64,000 bases of DNA, from the NCBI GenBank assembly GCA_016124895.1, contig WGMU01000105.1, forward strand, positions 1 to 64,000. Direction: 5' to 3'. Shown in pieces: positions 1-9,451 of the stretch. Positions within the stretch are counted from its first letter, which is position 1; the number at the start of each line of letters is the position of its first letter. Both the position numbers and the translations under genes were made by a program. Source of the DNA: a bacterium. Its GTDB lineage: Bacteria > Planctomycetota > Planctomycetia > Planctomycetales > Planctomycetaceae. The notes under the pieces were generated by a model. The model saw nothing but the letters and a program-made list of their open reading frames with translations. It ran no database searches and had not been told where the DNA came from.

Positions 1-124
1 CCGCTTCACACTGGGCCTGCTCAAACAGCATCCCGGCAGAAAGCACAGCCTCGTGATGAAACGCCGCATGGCCGGATGGAACTCCGCCTTCCTCGCCGAA
101 ATCCTCTTCGGACAAACAACTTAG
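1..124 (+). mobile_element. C-terminal end of a transposase (probable ISAs1/IS4-type DDE family), cut by the window edge
   Basis: The frame that starts at base 2 is open to a TAG at 122-124 and encodes about 40 residues, including LLKQHPGRKHSLVMKRR and a final FLAEILFG-type ending. This basic KRRxAGW...FL.E.L tail resembles the C-termini of ISAs1-like DDE transposases, which are common in planctomycetes. The catalytic part lies outside the window, so the family is my recognition of a short tail only. The next recognisable sequence begins within about 50 bases, so the right end of the element probably lies between 125 and about 170. I could not define its terminal inverted repeat with one end only. 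Confidence 0.5.
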
Positions 125-125
125 T

Positions 126-362
126 GTGCGCTGGCCCTGCCTGTTCAGCGAAGTCCTGTGGCACGCACTGGAATCCATTCGCGGTGAGTTTCATGAGCGC
201 ACCTGGCTGGCGTTCTGGAGCGTGGTGATCGATGACCGGCAGACCGCCGAAGTCGCCGCCGAACTCAACATGAAGCCCGGCACCGTACGCGTCGCAAAAT
301 CAAGAGTCCTGATGCGTCTGCGGCACGAACTGGGCGACGAACCTGGTGACTTCGCCCAGTGA
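126..362 (+). pseudogene. ECF sigma factor remnant (region 4 only), truncated by a transposon end
   Basis: The 78-residue open frame starts at a GTG and contains ERTWLAFW followed by AEVAAELNMKPGTVRVAKSR, the helix-turn-helix of sigma region 4 in planctomycete ECF sigma factors. A complete ECF factor is about 180-200 residues and has region 2 first. Region 2 is missing and its place is taken by the transposase tail that stops at 124. The reading frame just upstream of residue 15 probably belongs to the element rather than the sigma gene. It is most likely a dead remnant, since without region 2 it could not bind core polymerase or the -10 element in the usual way. The next gene downstream, a DUF1549 protein, may once have been co-regulated with it. 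Confidence 0.7.
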
Positions 363-517
363 TATGGCTCAGTCCATGCCGGGATCCATCCTCAACGTCG
401 AACACTTTACGTTACTCACGAAAGCCAACTATCGCGCCGACGGTAACACTACTGCTGCCGGGATGTCAGAATTGACTGCAACCAGTTACGTCGGCGATCC
501 GGTGAAGGAAAAGGACG

Positions 518-3019
518 ATGCAACACGGATATTCAATCGGGCGTGCTTTGCACTGTTTTCAAGTGGCTTCAGTTGCGTCGGTACTCGTCATGAGTTCGTC
601 GTCTGCGACATTTGCAGTCGAGCCGATGCCGCCAGCGGATCAGCGTTTTGAGGCGGATGATGTCAACGACACTCCCGAATTTCGCCGGCACGTTTTGCCA
701 TTGCTCGGGCGGCTCGGGTGCAATGGCCGTTCATGTCATGGTTCCTTCCAGGGCCAGGGAGGCTTTCGGCTGTCACTGTTCGGTTACGATTTCGATGCCG
801 ATCACGCTGCGCTGACAACCGGCAGCGAACCGCGAGTTGACGTTGAGCATCCGGACGACAGCCTGGTATTCTACAAACCGACGCACGGCGATGAGCACGG
901 CGGCGGGCAGCGGATGGAGATCGACAGTTGGCAGGCGCGGCTGATTCGAAACTGGATCCGGTCAGGTGCTCAGGGCACCGAGGACGAAGCCTGCCAGCTC
1001 ACGAGTCTGGATGTCACGCCACCAACGATTCAGTTTTCCGCAACCGGTCAGCAGAGATCGCTGCGGGTGCTGGCCCGCTGGTCAGACGGTTCGGTCGAAG
1101 ATGTGACACCGCTTTGCCGCTACCAGACGAATGACGAATCACTGGTAGAAGTCGACGCGGATGGTGTCGTAACCAGCAAAGATCGTGGCGATACGCACAT
1201 CGTCGCGTTCTATGACCATGCGGTGAGCGTCGCGCAGGTGCTGACGCCGGTCTCTGACCAGGTCGGCGAAAAGTATCCTGACATCGAAACACCCACGCGA
1301 ATCGACGAGCTGATCGTCGCGAAGCTGCGACGACTGGGAATCGTGCCGGCGCCACTTTGTACTGATACGGAATTCCTCCGCCGCATCAGCCTCGACATGA
1401 CCGGCACGCTTCCCACGCCGCAGGAGGTTAAAGCGTTCGTGGCCGGCACGTTGCCAGATAAGCGATTACGCAAAATCGACGAACTGCTCGAACGCCCGAC
1501 GTACACGGCTCGCTGGGCCACGAAGCTCTGCGAGATCACCGGAAACTCACCTCGGCACTTCGAGGACAACGCCCCGCCGGCCGAATATGCCCGTAACTGG
1601 TACGAATGGATTGCGCGGCGCGTCCGCGAGAATGTCCCGTACGACAAGCTGGTCGCTGGAATTGTGCTGGGACGCAGCCGTGAATCCAGTGAAAGTTACG
1701 AGGACTACGTCACGCAGGAGTCTGCCTACTATCGGACGGACTCGCCTGACGATTTCACCGCACGGGAGACGATGCCTTACTACTGGGCCAAGCGCACGTC
1801 GCGGATGCCGGAAGAACGGGCGCTGAATTTCAGCTATGCGTTTCTCGGCGTGAGGATTGAATGTGCTCAGTGCCACAAGCATCCGTTCGACCGCTGGACG
1901 CAGGATGACTTCCGGCACTTCACCGCCTTCTTCGAACCGATTGGTTACGGCGTTCCTCTGGACGACCGCAAGACTTACCAGGCGATGCTCGACGAACTGG
2001 GCGACCGCGGCAACCAGTCGCAACGGGTACGAGCCCGGCTGGAACGCGCGCAGCGCGGCGAGATCGTTCCCTGGCTGGAAGTCTTTCTGGCACCGCCAGG
2101 CACCCGGATCGAGAAGGGCCGCGAGGCAAAGGCATCCGACTCCGTGGCACCGCGCGTCCTCGGCGGGAAAGACATCGATCAGGACGCAAGCGGCGACCCG
2201 CGGCAGGCACTCGTCGACTGGATGCGTCAGAAAGACAATCCCTGGTTCGCCCGTGTGTTCATCAATCGCGTCTGGAAGGAATACTTCGGTGTCGGAATCA
2301 TCGACCCGCCCGACGACATGAATCAGGCCAATCCACCAGGCAATGCTCCGTTGCTGGACTATCTGGCCGAGCAGTTCGTTGATCACGGCTTCGACATGAA
2401 ATGGCTGCACCGGGAAATCGTCAGCAGTCGGGCGTACCAGCGTTCGCTCGAGGCGAATGAGACCAACCGGCTGGACGAGCAGAACTTCAGCCGCGCCGTG
2501 GCCCGCCGATTGCCCGCGGAGATTCTGTTCGACGCGATCCAGCAGGCCACAGCCGAGTCGCGGGAACTGCCTCGGCTGGTGGTGGACGTTTCCAATCGCG
2601 CCATCGGTCCACAGGGTGGCGCGTTTCTTGGTCGCCGCAATCACAACGACTATGCGTCGACCGTGTTTGGTCGTTCGTCGCGCGATGCCAACTGCGACTG
2701 CAGCGCGTCGACTGATCCCAATCTGCTGCAGGCCATCTTTATGAAAAACGACCGGGAAGTCGTCGAGGCTCTCGAACGTCAGTCGGGCTGGCTGAACGAA
2801 GTACGCGGCGCCCTGAAGCGGGCATCGCGACAGAACAGCGTCGTCGACCACGAAGCGCTGGTCAGGACAGCCTTTCTGCGCACGCTCTCCCGTCAGCCGA
2901 CTGAATCTGAATTCGATCGCAGCACGCAGCACCTGAAGCGGGCTGGCGACACCATGGAAGGTCTGCACGACCTGCTATGGGCGCTGTTGAATACACGGGA
3001 GTTCCTCACGAATCACTGA
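518..3019 (+). CDS. Secreted DUF1549/DUF1553 protein with cytochrome-type N-terminus and Ig-like domain
   Basis: The 833-residue product starts at an ATG preceded by a purine-rich AAGGAAAAGG site. A signal peptide spans about residues 1-33. A CX4CH motif (C68...C73-H74, GCNGRSCHG) in the first domain is the variant typical of this family. An Ig-like (BIG2-type) domain lies at about 165-245, DUF1549 at about 262-470 and DUF1553 at about 575-825. A CXXCH motif (C449-H453, CAQCHKHPFD) lies within the DUF1549 part. These proteins are planctomycete-specific, and their function is not established. The cysteine-histidine motifs suggest haem or metal binding, which is inference. The DUF1501 gene follows 66 bases downstream, the usual partnership, so the two are probably one transcription unit acting in the envelope. 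Confidence 0.9.
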   Translation: MQHGYSIGRALHCFQVASVASVLVMSSSSATFAVEPMPPADQRFEADDVNDTPEFRRHVLPLLGRLGCNGRSCHGSFQGQGGFRLSLFGYDFDADHAALTTGSEPRVDVEHPDDSLVFYKPTHGDEHGGGQRMEIDSWQARLIRNWIRSGAQGTEDEACQLTSLDVTPPTIQFSATGQQRSLRVLARWSDGSVEDVTPLCRYQTNDESLVEVDADGVVTSKDRGDTHIVAFYDHAVSVAQVLTPVSDQVGEKYPDIETPTRIDELIVAKLRRLGIVPAPLCTDTEFLRRISLDMTGTLPTPQEVKAFVAGTLPDKRLRKIDELLERPTYTARWATKLCEITGNSPRHFEDNAPPAEYARNWYEWIARRVRENVPYDKLVAGIVLGRSRESSESYEDYVTQESAYYRTDSPDDFTARETMPYYWAKRTSRMPEERALNFSYAFLGVRIECAQCHKHPFDRWTQDDFRHFTAFFEPIGYGVPLDDRKTYQAMLDELGDRGNQSQRVRARLERAQRGEIVPWLEVFLAPPGTRIEKGREAKASDSVAPRVLGGKDIDQDASGDPRQALVDWMRQKDNPWFARVFINRVWKEYFGVGIIDPPDDMNQANPPGNAPLLDYLAEQFVDHGFDMKWLHREIVSSRAYQRSLEANETNRLDEQNFSRAVARRLPAEILFDAIQQATAESRELPRLVVDVSNRAIGPQGGAFLGRRNHNDYASTVFGRSSRDANCDCSASTDPNLLQAIFMKNDREVVEALERQSGWLNEVRGALKRASRQNSVVDHEALVRTAFLRTLSRQPTESEFDRSTQHLKRAGDTMEGLHDLLWALLNTREFLTNH

Positions 3020-3085
3020 ACGTGACTCAGCGACCGGCGACGACTTCACACAAACGACACATCCTCTCCGCAGGAGAACGACCCA

Positions 3086-4399
3086 ATGACGACTCACCGA
3101 TACTGCGACGGAATCCGCCGCCGCGATGCACTGCGTGTGGGAGCGCTCGGGGCAACGGGCCTGAGCCTGGCGGATTATCTGCTTCTGCAGGAAGCCGGCG
3201 CAGCCGATCCGACACGGGTCGGCAGCACAGCGCGGTCGGCGGTCTTCATCAATCTTGCTGGAGGACCAAGTCATATCGACAGTCTGGATCCAAAGCCTGA
3301 GGCACCGGTCGAGTACCGTGGTGAGTTCTCCGCGATCAACACCAGCGTGCCCGGAATGGAACTCTGCGAACACCTGCCGAAGCTGGCTCAATGCGCCGAT
3401 AAGTTCGCACTCGTTCGCGGTGTGAGTCACACGCTGACCGAGCACCAGATGGGGACGAAGTATCTGAATACCGGCAACCGTCCGATTCCCTCACTGGAAT
3501 TTCCCGGTTACGGATCGGTGGTGAGCCGCGAGCTGCCCAGCCCGCCGGACCTGCCGCCGTTCGTCGCGATTCCCAAAACGCCGCAGGTCGCAGGTGTGCT
3601 GGGCGTGGAGTACGCCCCGCTTAACACTCAGGCCACACCTCGCGCCGGCCAGCCGTTTACCGTGCGCGGCATTGCCCTGGGGCGCGGATTGACGATCGAA
3701 ACCATCGAACGTCGACATGGTCTATTGAACGATCTTGAGGCATCGTTTCAGTCGTACGAAGAGAACAGCGACCTGTTGCGCGGTCTCGATCGCTTTTCGC
3801 AGCGGGCGCACGACATTCTCAGTTCGGCACGATCCAGCCAGGCCTTCGACATCAGCCGCGAACCGGACTCGATCGCGCGCCGGTTTCCCGATACCCCCGT
3901 CGCACAAAGCTGTCTCCTGGCAACGCGGCTGGTGGAAGCGGGCGTGCGTTTTGTGAGCGTCGATCACGGCGGCTGGGACACACACGACCACATCTTTCCG
4001 CAGATGAAAGACGAACTGCTTCCGGAACTCGACACCGCGCTGACGGGACTGCTGACCACACTCGACGAAAAAGGACTGCTCGACACCACGACCGTCTTCG
4101 TCACAGGAGAATTCGGCCGCACTCCCAGAATCAGCCGGGACCGCGCCGGTCGCGATCACTATCCCCGCGCAATGTGTGTGCTCATGGCCGGCGGCGGAAT
4201 CCGGGGCGGCCAGGTGATCGGAGCCAGCGACGCCAGAGCAGAAGCTCCTGCCTCCGGCGACGGCTTTTCGCCGGACGACGTGGCTGCATCGTTCTACCAC
4301 AGTCTGGGGATCAACGCGACGAAGGAGTTTCACACACCGACAGGCCGGCCGGTTTCATTTGTCCGCTACGGCAACGTGATCGACGAACTGTTTAGCTAA
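3086..4399 (+). CDS. Tat-exported DUF1501 protein (alkaline phosphatase-like superfamily)
   Basis: The product has 437 residues and an ATG start behind an AGGAGA site. The N-terminus carries a twin-arginine-like stretch (RRRDALRVGALG) and a hydrophobic segment, indicating export in folded form. NLAGGPSHIDSLDPKP near residue 57 and the later VDHGGWDTHD and TGEFGRTPRI stretches are DUF1501 hallmarks. They resemble metal-site segments of the alkaline phosphatase/sulfatase fold. DUF1501 proteins are assigned to that superfamily, but no substrate is known. It forms a pair with the DUF1549/DUF1553 gene directly upstream. All conserved blocks are present and there is no sign of truncation. Confidence 0.9.
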   Translation: MTTHRYCDGIRRRDALRVGALGATGLSLADYLLLQEAGAADPTRVGSTARSAVFINLAGGPSHIDSLDPKPEAPVEYRGEFSAINTSVPGMELCEHLPKLAQCADKFALVRGVSHTLTEHQMGTKYLNTGNRPIPSLEFPGYGSVVSRELPSPPDLPPFVAIPKTPQVAGVLGVEYAPLNTQATPRAGQPFTVRGIALGRGLTIETIERRHGLLNDLEASFQSYEENSDLLRGLDRFSQRAHDILSSARSSQAFDISREPDSIARRFPDTPVAQSCLLATRLVEAGVRFVSVDHGGWDTHDHIFPQMKDELLPELDTALTGLLTTLDEKGLLDTTTVFVTGEFGRTPRISRDRAGRDHYPRAMCVLMAGGGIRGGQVIGASDARAEAPASGDGFSPDDVAASFYHSLGINATKEFHTPTGRPVSFVRYGNVIDELFS

Positions 4400-4450
4400 A
4401 ACGACGTTTATCGCGACTATCCAATTGATCGAAACTGGTAGCATTGCGCC

Positions 4451-4999
4451 ATGAGCCCGAACTATCGCCCGATGATCGAGTTTCTCCGCAGCTTGGGCAC
4501 GGAAGATGTGCCTCATTCCGGAGATAAAGGTTTCCTCTCCCACTTGATAGGCGTATTTCGCGACTTGCAGGAGTGGGGTTGTGCTCAGAACCTGTGCCGG
4601 GCAGGATTATTCCATTCAATCTACGGAACGGAACTGTTTCAAAAGTTTTCGTTGCCCGTGGACCGACGTGACGAGGTGCAGGCTCGGATTGGTGAGCGGG
4701 CGGAGTGGCTGGCCTACGTGAACTGCATGATGGATCGCGCGTCCTTTGATGCCTTAGTCGAGTCTGAAGGCCCCTTCAGGATTCGCAACCGAGTATCCGG
4801 CGAGATGATGGACCGGTCACGCGGTGACTTTGATGATCTTGTCCGCCTGCATCTTTGCGACTGGCTGGAGCAAGTCGCCCGCTCGAAGCGATGGGAGTAC
4901 CGCCGAGACGCCTATCGTCGGATGGCCAGGCGGCTGAGTGGTATCGCGCAAGAATCCTATGACCATGTTTACGCGTTGGAACTCAAAACCATTTCGTAA
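4451..4999 (+). CDS. DUF6817-like protein (HD-like helical fold suspected)
   Basis: The product has 182 residues with an ATG start and no signal peptide, so it is probably cytosolic. SHLIGVFRDLQEWG followed by CRAGLFHSIYGTELF resembles the spaced histidine pattern of the DUF6817 family, which looks like a reduced HD-domain arrangement. A C-terminal helical part includes a DFDDLVRLHLCDWLEQ stretch. Function is unknown. It is short and unrelated in type to its secreted neighbours. It ends 18 bases before the stop of the convergent DUF1552 gene, so the two 3' ends are tightly packed. The family name is from recognition of the motif pattern. Confidence 0.7.
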   Translation: MSPNYRPMIEFLRSLGTEDVPHSGDKGFLSHLIGVFRDLQEWGCAQNLCRAGLFHSIYGTELFQKFSLPVDRRDEVQARIGERAEWLAYVNCMMDRASFDALVESEGPFRIRNRVSGEMMDRSRGDFDDLVRLHLCDWLEQVARSKRWEYRRDAYRRMARRLSGIAQESYDHVYALELKTIS

Positions 5000-5017
5000 A
5001 GATCACTGCAACAGCGA

Positions 5018-6301
5018 TTACGCCAGTTCCAAGCCGCTCAACGTGCCGGTGGACGAACCGAAGTGGTCGGCTTCGATGCCCAGCCGCTGGAGCATGGAAA
5101 CGTACAGGTTGGAGAGCGGCGTGTTATTCTGCGTGTCGAACGCCAGATGCTGGCCGTGTTGGAAACCGCCGCCGGCCAGCAACACGGGCAGGTTGACATT
5201 GTTGTGGGCATTGGCGCTGCCCATGTGCGTGCCGTACAGCAGCATGGTGCGGTCCAGTAGCGACTGGCCTTGCTCTTTCCTGCCGTCGAGATCGACCAGC
5301 AGGTCGTGGAGGGCCGCGAATTGAGCATGCTCGATCAGGCTCAGTTCGTGGATGACCTCGGGACGATTACCGTGGTGCGTCAAGGTGTGCGTTTCATGAG
5401 TGACGCCGGGCAGATTCGGCACGGAACTGACTGGCGTGAGGAAGAGGGTGATCAGTCGCGAGGAATCGGTCTCCAGCGCCAACCGGGCCATCTTGAACAT
5501 CAGCCGCGATGCGGGAATGAATTCGCTCAGCTCCCGGATGTCCGTTGGTTCCAGTTCGTCGACCGCCGGCTTCGGACGGTGTTCCCAGTCTTCTCCCACA
5601 AGCAGTTGATGTTCCAGTTCGCGGACCGACGTGAAGTATTGATCCATCCGCTGGCGATCGCTTGGCGCCAGACGTTGGTTCAGTTTCTTTGCGCCGTCGT
5701 GGACGAAATCCAGAATGCTGCGGCCTCGGCGCAGGTCATCTACGCGCGCCTGCACATCGTCCGCGCTGCCTTGCACGAACATTCTGCGATAAAGTTTCGA
5801 TGCACTCCGCTCGGCGGGAATCAGCACGCCGTTGCGGGTGTGCGAGAGGCTGAAGCCGCCGGTGCCGACCAGCAAGCTGAGCGTGGGGAACCGTGTCGCC
5901 TGTCCAAGCGTCTCGGCCGCCAGTTGGTCGATGGACACGGAGTTCTTGAAACCGCTCGACGCCGGACCCGGCGCCGAAGTGAGAAACACCTTGTCAGCCG
6001 GATGGCCGCCACGGACATCCGGATGCGACAGTCCCGAAAAGACGGTCATTTTGTTGCGGAAATCTTCGAGATGCTTCAGATAGGGCGTCGTGGTGTAGTC
6101 GCGTCCCGTCTTATCCGGAAAGAAGAACTGCGGCAGGATTCCCTGATTTGTCAGGATAGCCAGCATGCGTCGCGGTGGTTCCGACGTTGCGGGGCCGGCG
6201 ATGGCTGGCTGCATCGCGTCCAGCAGCGGCAGCGACATGGCGACTCCCGCGCCGCGGAGAAATGTTCGACGCGACAAGGCACGGTTCTGAAACAGGCTCA
6301 T
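5018..6301 (-). CDS. Tat-exported DUF1552 protein
   Basis: The product has 427 residues. The N-terminus has a classical twin-arginine signal, SRRTFLRGAGVAMSLPLL, followed by the GPATSEPPRRMLAILTNQGI region typical of DUF1552. The HPDVRGGHPADKVFLTSAPG segment and the C-terminal LYGTHMGSANAHNNVNLP segment are further family hallmarks. DUF1552 is related to DUF1501 and is usually encoded next to a DUF1587/1592/1588/1585 cytochrome. That partner lies 84 bases upstream on the same strand (6386-9064). The pair is probably co-transcribed and exported. The biochemical role is not established. Confidence 0.9.
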   Translation of the reverse strand: MSLFQNRALSRRTFLRGAGVAMSLPLLDAMQPAIAGPATSEPPRRMLAILTNQGILPQFFFPDKTGRDYTTTPYLKHLEDFRNKMTVFSGLSHPDVRGGHPADKVFLTSAPGPASSGFKNSVSIDQLAAETLGQATRFPTLSLLVGTGGFSLSHTRNGVLIPAERSASKLYRRMFVQGSADDVQARVDDLRRGRSILDFVHDGAKKLNQRLAPSDRQRMDQYFTSVRELEHQLLVGEDWEHRPKPAVDELEPTDIRELSEFIPASRLMFKMARLALETDSSRLITLFLTPVSSVPNLPGVTHETHTLTHHGNRPEVIHELSLIEHAQFAALHDLLVDLDGRKEQGQSLLDRTMLLYGTHMGSANAHNNVNLPVLLAGGGFQHGQHLAFDTQNNTPLSNLYVSMLQRLGIEADHFGSSTGTLSGLELA

Positions 6302-6385
6302 GGAATTATCTCGATTCGTGTCGCGAAGGGATCGGTTTTCAGCAGCGCCAAGGGAACGCTCCCGTGGTCACCTTTTTCGGGGCCA

Positions 6386-9064
6386 TTATTTCTCTCGGAA
6401 CAATTTGCTTTGCACGACTTCGTGGATGATGGATCGCACGCCGTAGTCACCGGCGCGGGTCCGCTGTGCAATGGCGTCAACCTCGGCTCGATCGGCAAAA
6501 CTCAGATCCGAACCGGTGGCATACACAACCAACTGCCGAATCAAATTGCGGGCAAGTTTTTCGCGATCGGCCAGCAACAGCCGTTTGAGGCCCTCGATGT
6601 CGTCGAAGCCGTGACCATCGGCCATGGCACCCGCCGCATCGACCGGTTGTGCCAACAGGTAGGCCACATTTCGGCCATCCAGGCCCGTCGTCGCCTCGCC
6701 TTCGCCGAGCGAACGATAGCGAGTCCGCCAGCCGCCGATGACGTCGAAATTCTCCAGGGCAAAACCGGGTGGATCGATTCTGGCGTGACAGGCCGCGCAC
6801 GCAGGATTGTTGCGATGCTGGTCGAGTTGCTCGCGAATCGTGGTGGTGCCGTTAATGTCCGGTTCGACCGCCGGTACGTTCGGCGGTGGTGGGGCGGGCG
6901 GTTCGCCCACGATCTCGCGCAAGACCCACGCACCACGTTTGACCGGTGTCGTGGTGGTGCCGTTGGCAGTCACTTTCATCAACGCGGCTTGCGTGAGCAT
7001 GCCACCCCGATGGCTGTCGGATGGCAGCGTTACTTTGCGAAGCTGTGAACCCACGACCTCATCGATGCCATAGTGCAACGCCAGCCGCTCGTTGAGCATG
7101 GCAAAATCCGAATCGACGACGTTTGTCACGCTCAGGTCATGTTCAACCAGATGACGGAAGAAACTGCGGGTTTCGGCCAGCATCGAGTCGCGGAGATAGT
7201 TGCTGAACTCGGGATACAGCTTGCGGTCGGGAGTCGTCGCGTCGATGTCGCAAAGATCGACCCACTGGTCGAGAAAATCATCGATAAAGCGCTCCGCCCT
7301 GGGATCGTTAAGCATCCGGTCGACCTGGGCTCGTAACACGGCCGCGTCTCGCAGCTTTCCCGCGGCGGCCAACGACAGCAGCGTCTCGTCCGGTAGCGAA
7401 TTCCATAGAAAATACGACAGCCGAGAGGCCAGCGCGAAATCGTTCAACTCGCCGGGTGGTTCGGCCAGAAACAAAAAGTCGGTCGAGCAGAGTGCCGCCT
7501 TGTAGGCCCACCGCAGACCGTCTTCGAATGTCAGGTTCTCGGACATCATCTGCATGACGATATCGACGTAGGCCGCGACTTCCTGGTCGGTGACTGGCCG
7601 GCGAAAGGCCTGGGGCAGGAACTTGCCCAGCAACTTCGTAGCATCCACTTGGGGCTGCGATGTCATCACCGTCCACGGGCCAAGCCGCTTGATGGGATTC
7701 GGGATAATGCTGCCACGCGGCTTGCCCAGGGCGGCGGGCAACGAGTGATCGGGCGCGCGTAGCGGCGAATCCTTTCCCATGTAATCCAGCGGCAAGTCGC
7801 CGAACGCACGACGATGGCTTTCCAGGGGCCACTTCTCGTACAGCGGACCTTCCACCTCCATCCAGTCAATCGCCAGTCCCGGACCAACCCATGCGGGGCG
7901 ACCGCCCGGACCCGTGATCGCGAATGGCAATAACGTCGTGCCGCAGTACCCGATCTGTTCGCCCGGATGCAGACGCACAACCGTGTCGATGATCGTGGGC
8001 TCCAGCGACTTGACGTCGAAATACCCGAGATATCGCTCCTTGCCACGCGGTCCGGCCCGGAGTTGCACGACGTGTTGCCGGTCGGCGGGAAGGATTTGCT
8101 TCTTGTCCCAGGTGAAACTCCAGATGCTCAACCGCAGATGGTACAGGCCTTCATGCTTCACCGAAAAATTGCGGAAGGTGGGAAAGTTCTCGCCGCCTTC
8201 GCCGCGGAAGAAACCGACTGAACCGCGATACGCTTCGAACTTCGGTTGCAACTCCTTTAACTTCGCTTGCCGCCTCTTTCCAGCGGCGGCTTGCTCTTCG
8301 AGCGACAGCGGACGTCCATCACTTGGCCTGATATATACGTCGCGCGGAGCAGGAACGGGGTAGATCGATTCATCCAGCTCGAAATCCTTGAGCAGTACGG
8401 CGTCGCCCATATAAATGTTGAACTTGAAGCCGTTCCGTTCGGTGGGATAAGCCCGAAGCTGGACGACCTCTGGCGGATCGATTCGCGTCGCCGTCGCGGC
8501 GGCCAGCGTTAAATCAACCGCTTCCATGTACTTGGCCATCTGCACATGGGACAACTCCAGACCGTCGGCCGCCTTGTCGTAGCCGAAGGCGTTGCCGTCC
8601 TCAGGCAGAATCTCGCGGATTGGCAGTTCCGGGAGATCGAACAGATCGCGGAGCGTGTTCTCGTACTCGGTGCGATTCAGCCGCCGCACGACCGACCGTC
8701 CTTCCGCCCGACGACGAGCCAAATCAGCCTCGGTCAGTTCGGTCGTCAACCACTGGACCACTTGCCGTCGTTCCGCGGCCGGCGGCTGAGTCCCTTCGGC
8801 CGGCGGCATTTCACCGGCCTGAACGCGATCGTGGATCTGGACCCAGGTGTCGAAGGCCCCAGCGTCGGAAAAGTCGGTGGAAAGCGTATCGACTCGCAGC
8901 CCACCCTCCTGGACTTCGGCGCCATGGCAATCCGTGCAATACTTTTGAATCACACGAACCGCAGCCTGTTGCAGCTTTGACGGAGGCTCGACCGCAAGAG
9001 CTTCAGAAGAGCCAGACGCGATTGCAACAGTGATGGAAAATAAACAGATGTGGGTTCTTCGCAT
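6386..9064 (-). CDS. Secreted planctomycete cytochrome-like protein (PSD domains, DUF1587/1592/1588/1585)
   Basis: I chose the ATG at 9064 (a TTG lies 9 bases further upstream), giving 892 residues. After a signal peptide (about 1-24) comes a CXXCH haem motif (C43-H47, CTDCHG) with the KCxxCH-Gxxx-GGLRVDT context of planctomycete cytochrome C. Then follow DUF1587 (RRLNRTEYENTLRDLF), a central carbohydrate-binding-like stretch, the DUF1595/DUF1592 region (LASRLSYFLWNSLPDE), DUF1588 (VKRGAWVLREIVGEPPAPPPP) with a second CXXCH (CAACHARIDPPG), and DUF1585 at the C-terminus. All blocks are intact. It precedes the DUF1552 gene. An electron-transfer role is inferred from the haem motifs only. Confidence 0.9.
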   Translation of the reverse strand: MRRTHICLFSITVAIASGSSEALAVEPPSKLQQAAVRVIQKYCTDCHGAEVQEGGLRVDTLSTDFSDAGAFDTWVQIHDRVQAGEMPPAEGTQPPAAERRQVVQWLTTELTEADLARRRAEGRSVVRRLNRTEYENTLRDLFDLPELPIREILPEDGNAFGYDKAADGLELSHVQMAKYMEAVDLTLAAATATRIDPPEVVQLRAYPTERNGFKFNIYMGDAVLLKDFELDESIYPVPAPRDVYIRPSDGRPLSLEEQAAAGKRRQAKLKELQPKFEAYRGSVGFFRGEGGENFPTFRNFSVKHEGLYHLRLSIWSFTWDKKQILPADRQHVVQLRAGPRGKERYLGYFDVKSLEPTIIDTVVRLHPGEQIGYCGTTLLPFAITGPGGRPAWVGPGLAIDWMEVEGPLYEKWPLESHRRAFGDLPLDYMGKDSPLRAPDHSLPAALGKPRGSIIPNPIKRLGPWTVMTSQPQVDATKLLGKFLPQAFRRPVTDQEVAAYVDIVMQMMSENLTFEDGLRWAYKAALCSTDFLFLAEPPGELNDFALASRLSYFLWNSLPDETLLSLAAAGKLRDAAVLRAQVDRMLNDPRAERFIDDFLDQWVDLCDIDATTPDRKLYPEFSNYLRDSMLAETRSFFRHLVEHDLSVTNVVDSDFAMLNERLALHYGIDEVVGSQLRKVTLPSDSHRGGMLTQAALMKVTANGTTTTPVKRGAWVLREIVGEPPAPPPPNVPAVEPDINGTTTIREQLDQHRNNPACAACHARIDPPGFALENFDVIGGWRTRYRSLGEGEATTGLDGRNVAYLLAQPVDAAGAMADGHGFDDIEGLKRLLLADREKLARNLIRQLVVYATGSDLSFADRAEVDAIAQRTRAGDYGVRSIIHEVVQSKLFREK

Positions 9065-9451
9065 GACAGACAAGGTACCAGGAACTGTTTAATGAGGTCA
9101 AACACCCGCCGCTGGGTGTTGCTGGCGGGTATTGATCCAGATGCCGATGGTCGCTGAGTGAGTCGTGATCGCTCCCATCACATAAGGTGGGAGGCGCATG
9201 ATGAGCCTGGACGTTTTCTGAGTTCGAGACTGCATCGCACGAATGGACTTCCACGTCCGTCCAAAGACCGAACATCAATAACTTCCGACAGGACGGAAAT
9301 TTGTCGTTCAGAGAACGCGCACCGGCTGTCAAACAACGCTTTCTGAACGGCAAGGTGGAACGGCAGTCGGTCGCAGCCGATACTGTGTGATTCAGCCACA
9401 AGTAACATGCAACTGAATACTGCGGTGAATGACAGCGCGCGAGCCGATTCC
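9065..9451. other. Divergent intergenic region between two cytochrome-type gene blocks
   Basis: About 390 bases separate the leftward cytochrome gene from the rightward one, so both promoters should lie here. The only clear structure is a 7-bp hairpin, AACACCC (9101-9107) pairing with GGGTGTT (9114-9120) across a 6-base loop, close to the leftward start. It could be an operator, or part of the leader of the leftward mRNA. I saw no convincing sigma70-type promoter and no RNA gene. Confidence 0.4.

Noticed and set aside
1547-2968. 473-codon open frame on the minus strand
   Set aside because: Antisense to the DUF1549/DUF1553 gene and has no domain-like sequence.
5270-7048. 592-codon open frame on the plus strand
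   Set aside because: It lies antisense to the DUF1552 and cytochrome genes, which have full family signatures; codon bias in GC-rich DNA keeps the opposite frame open.
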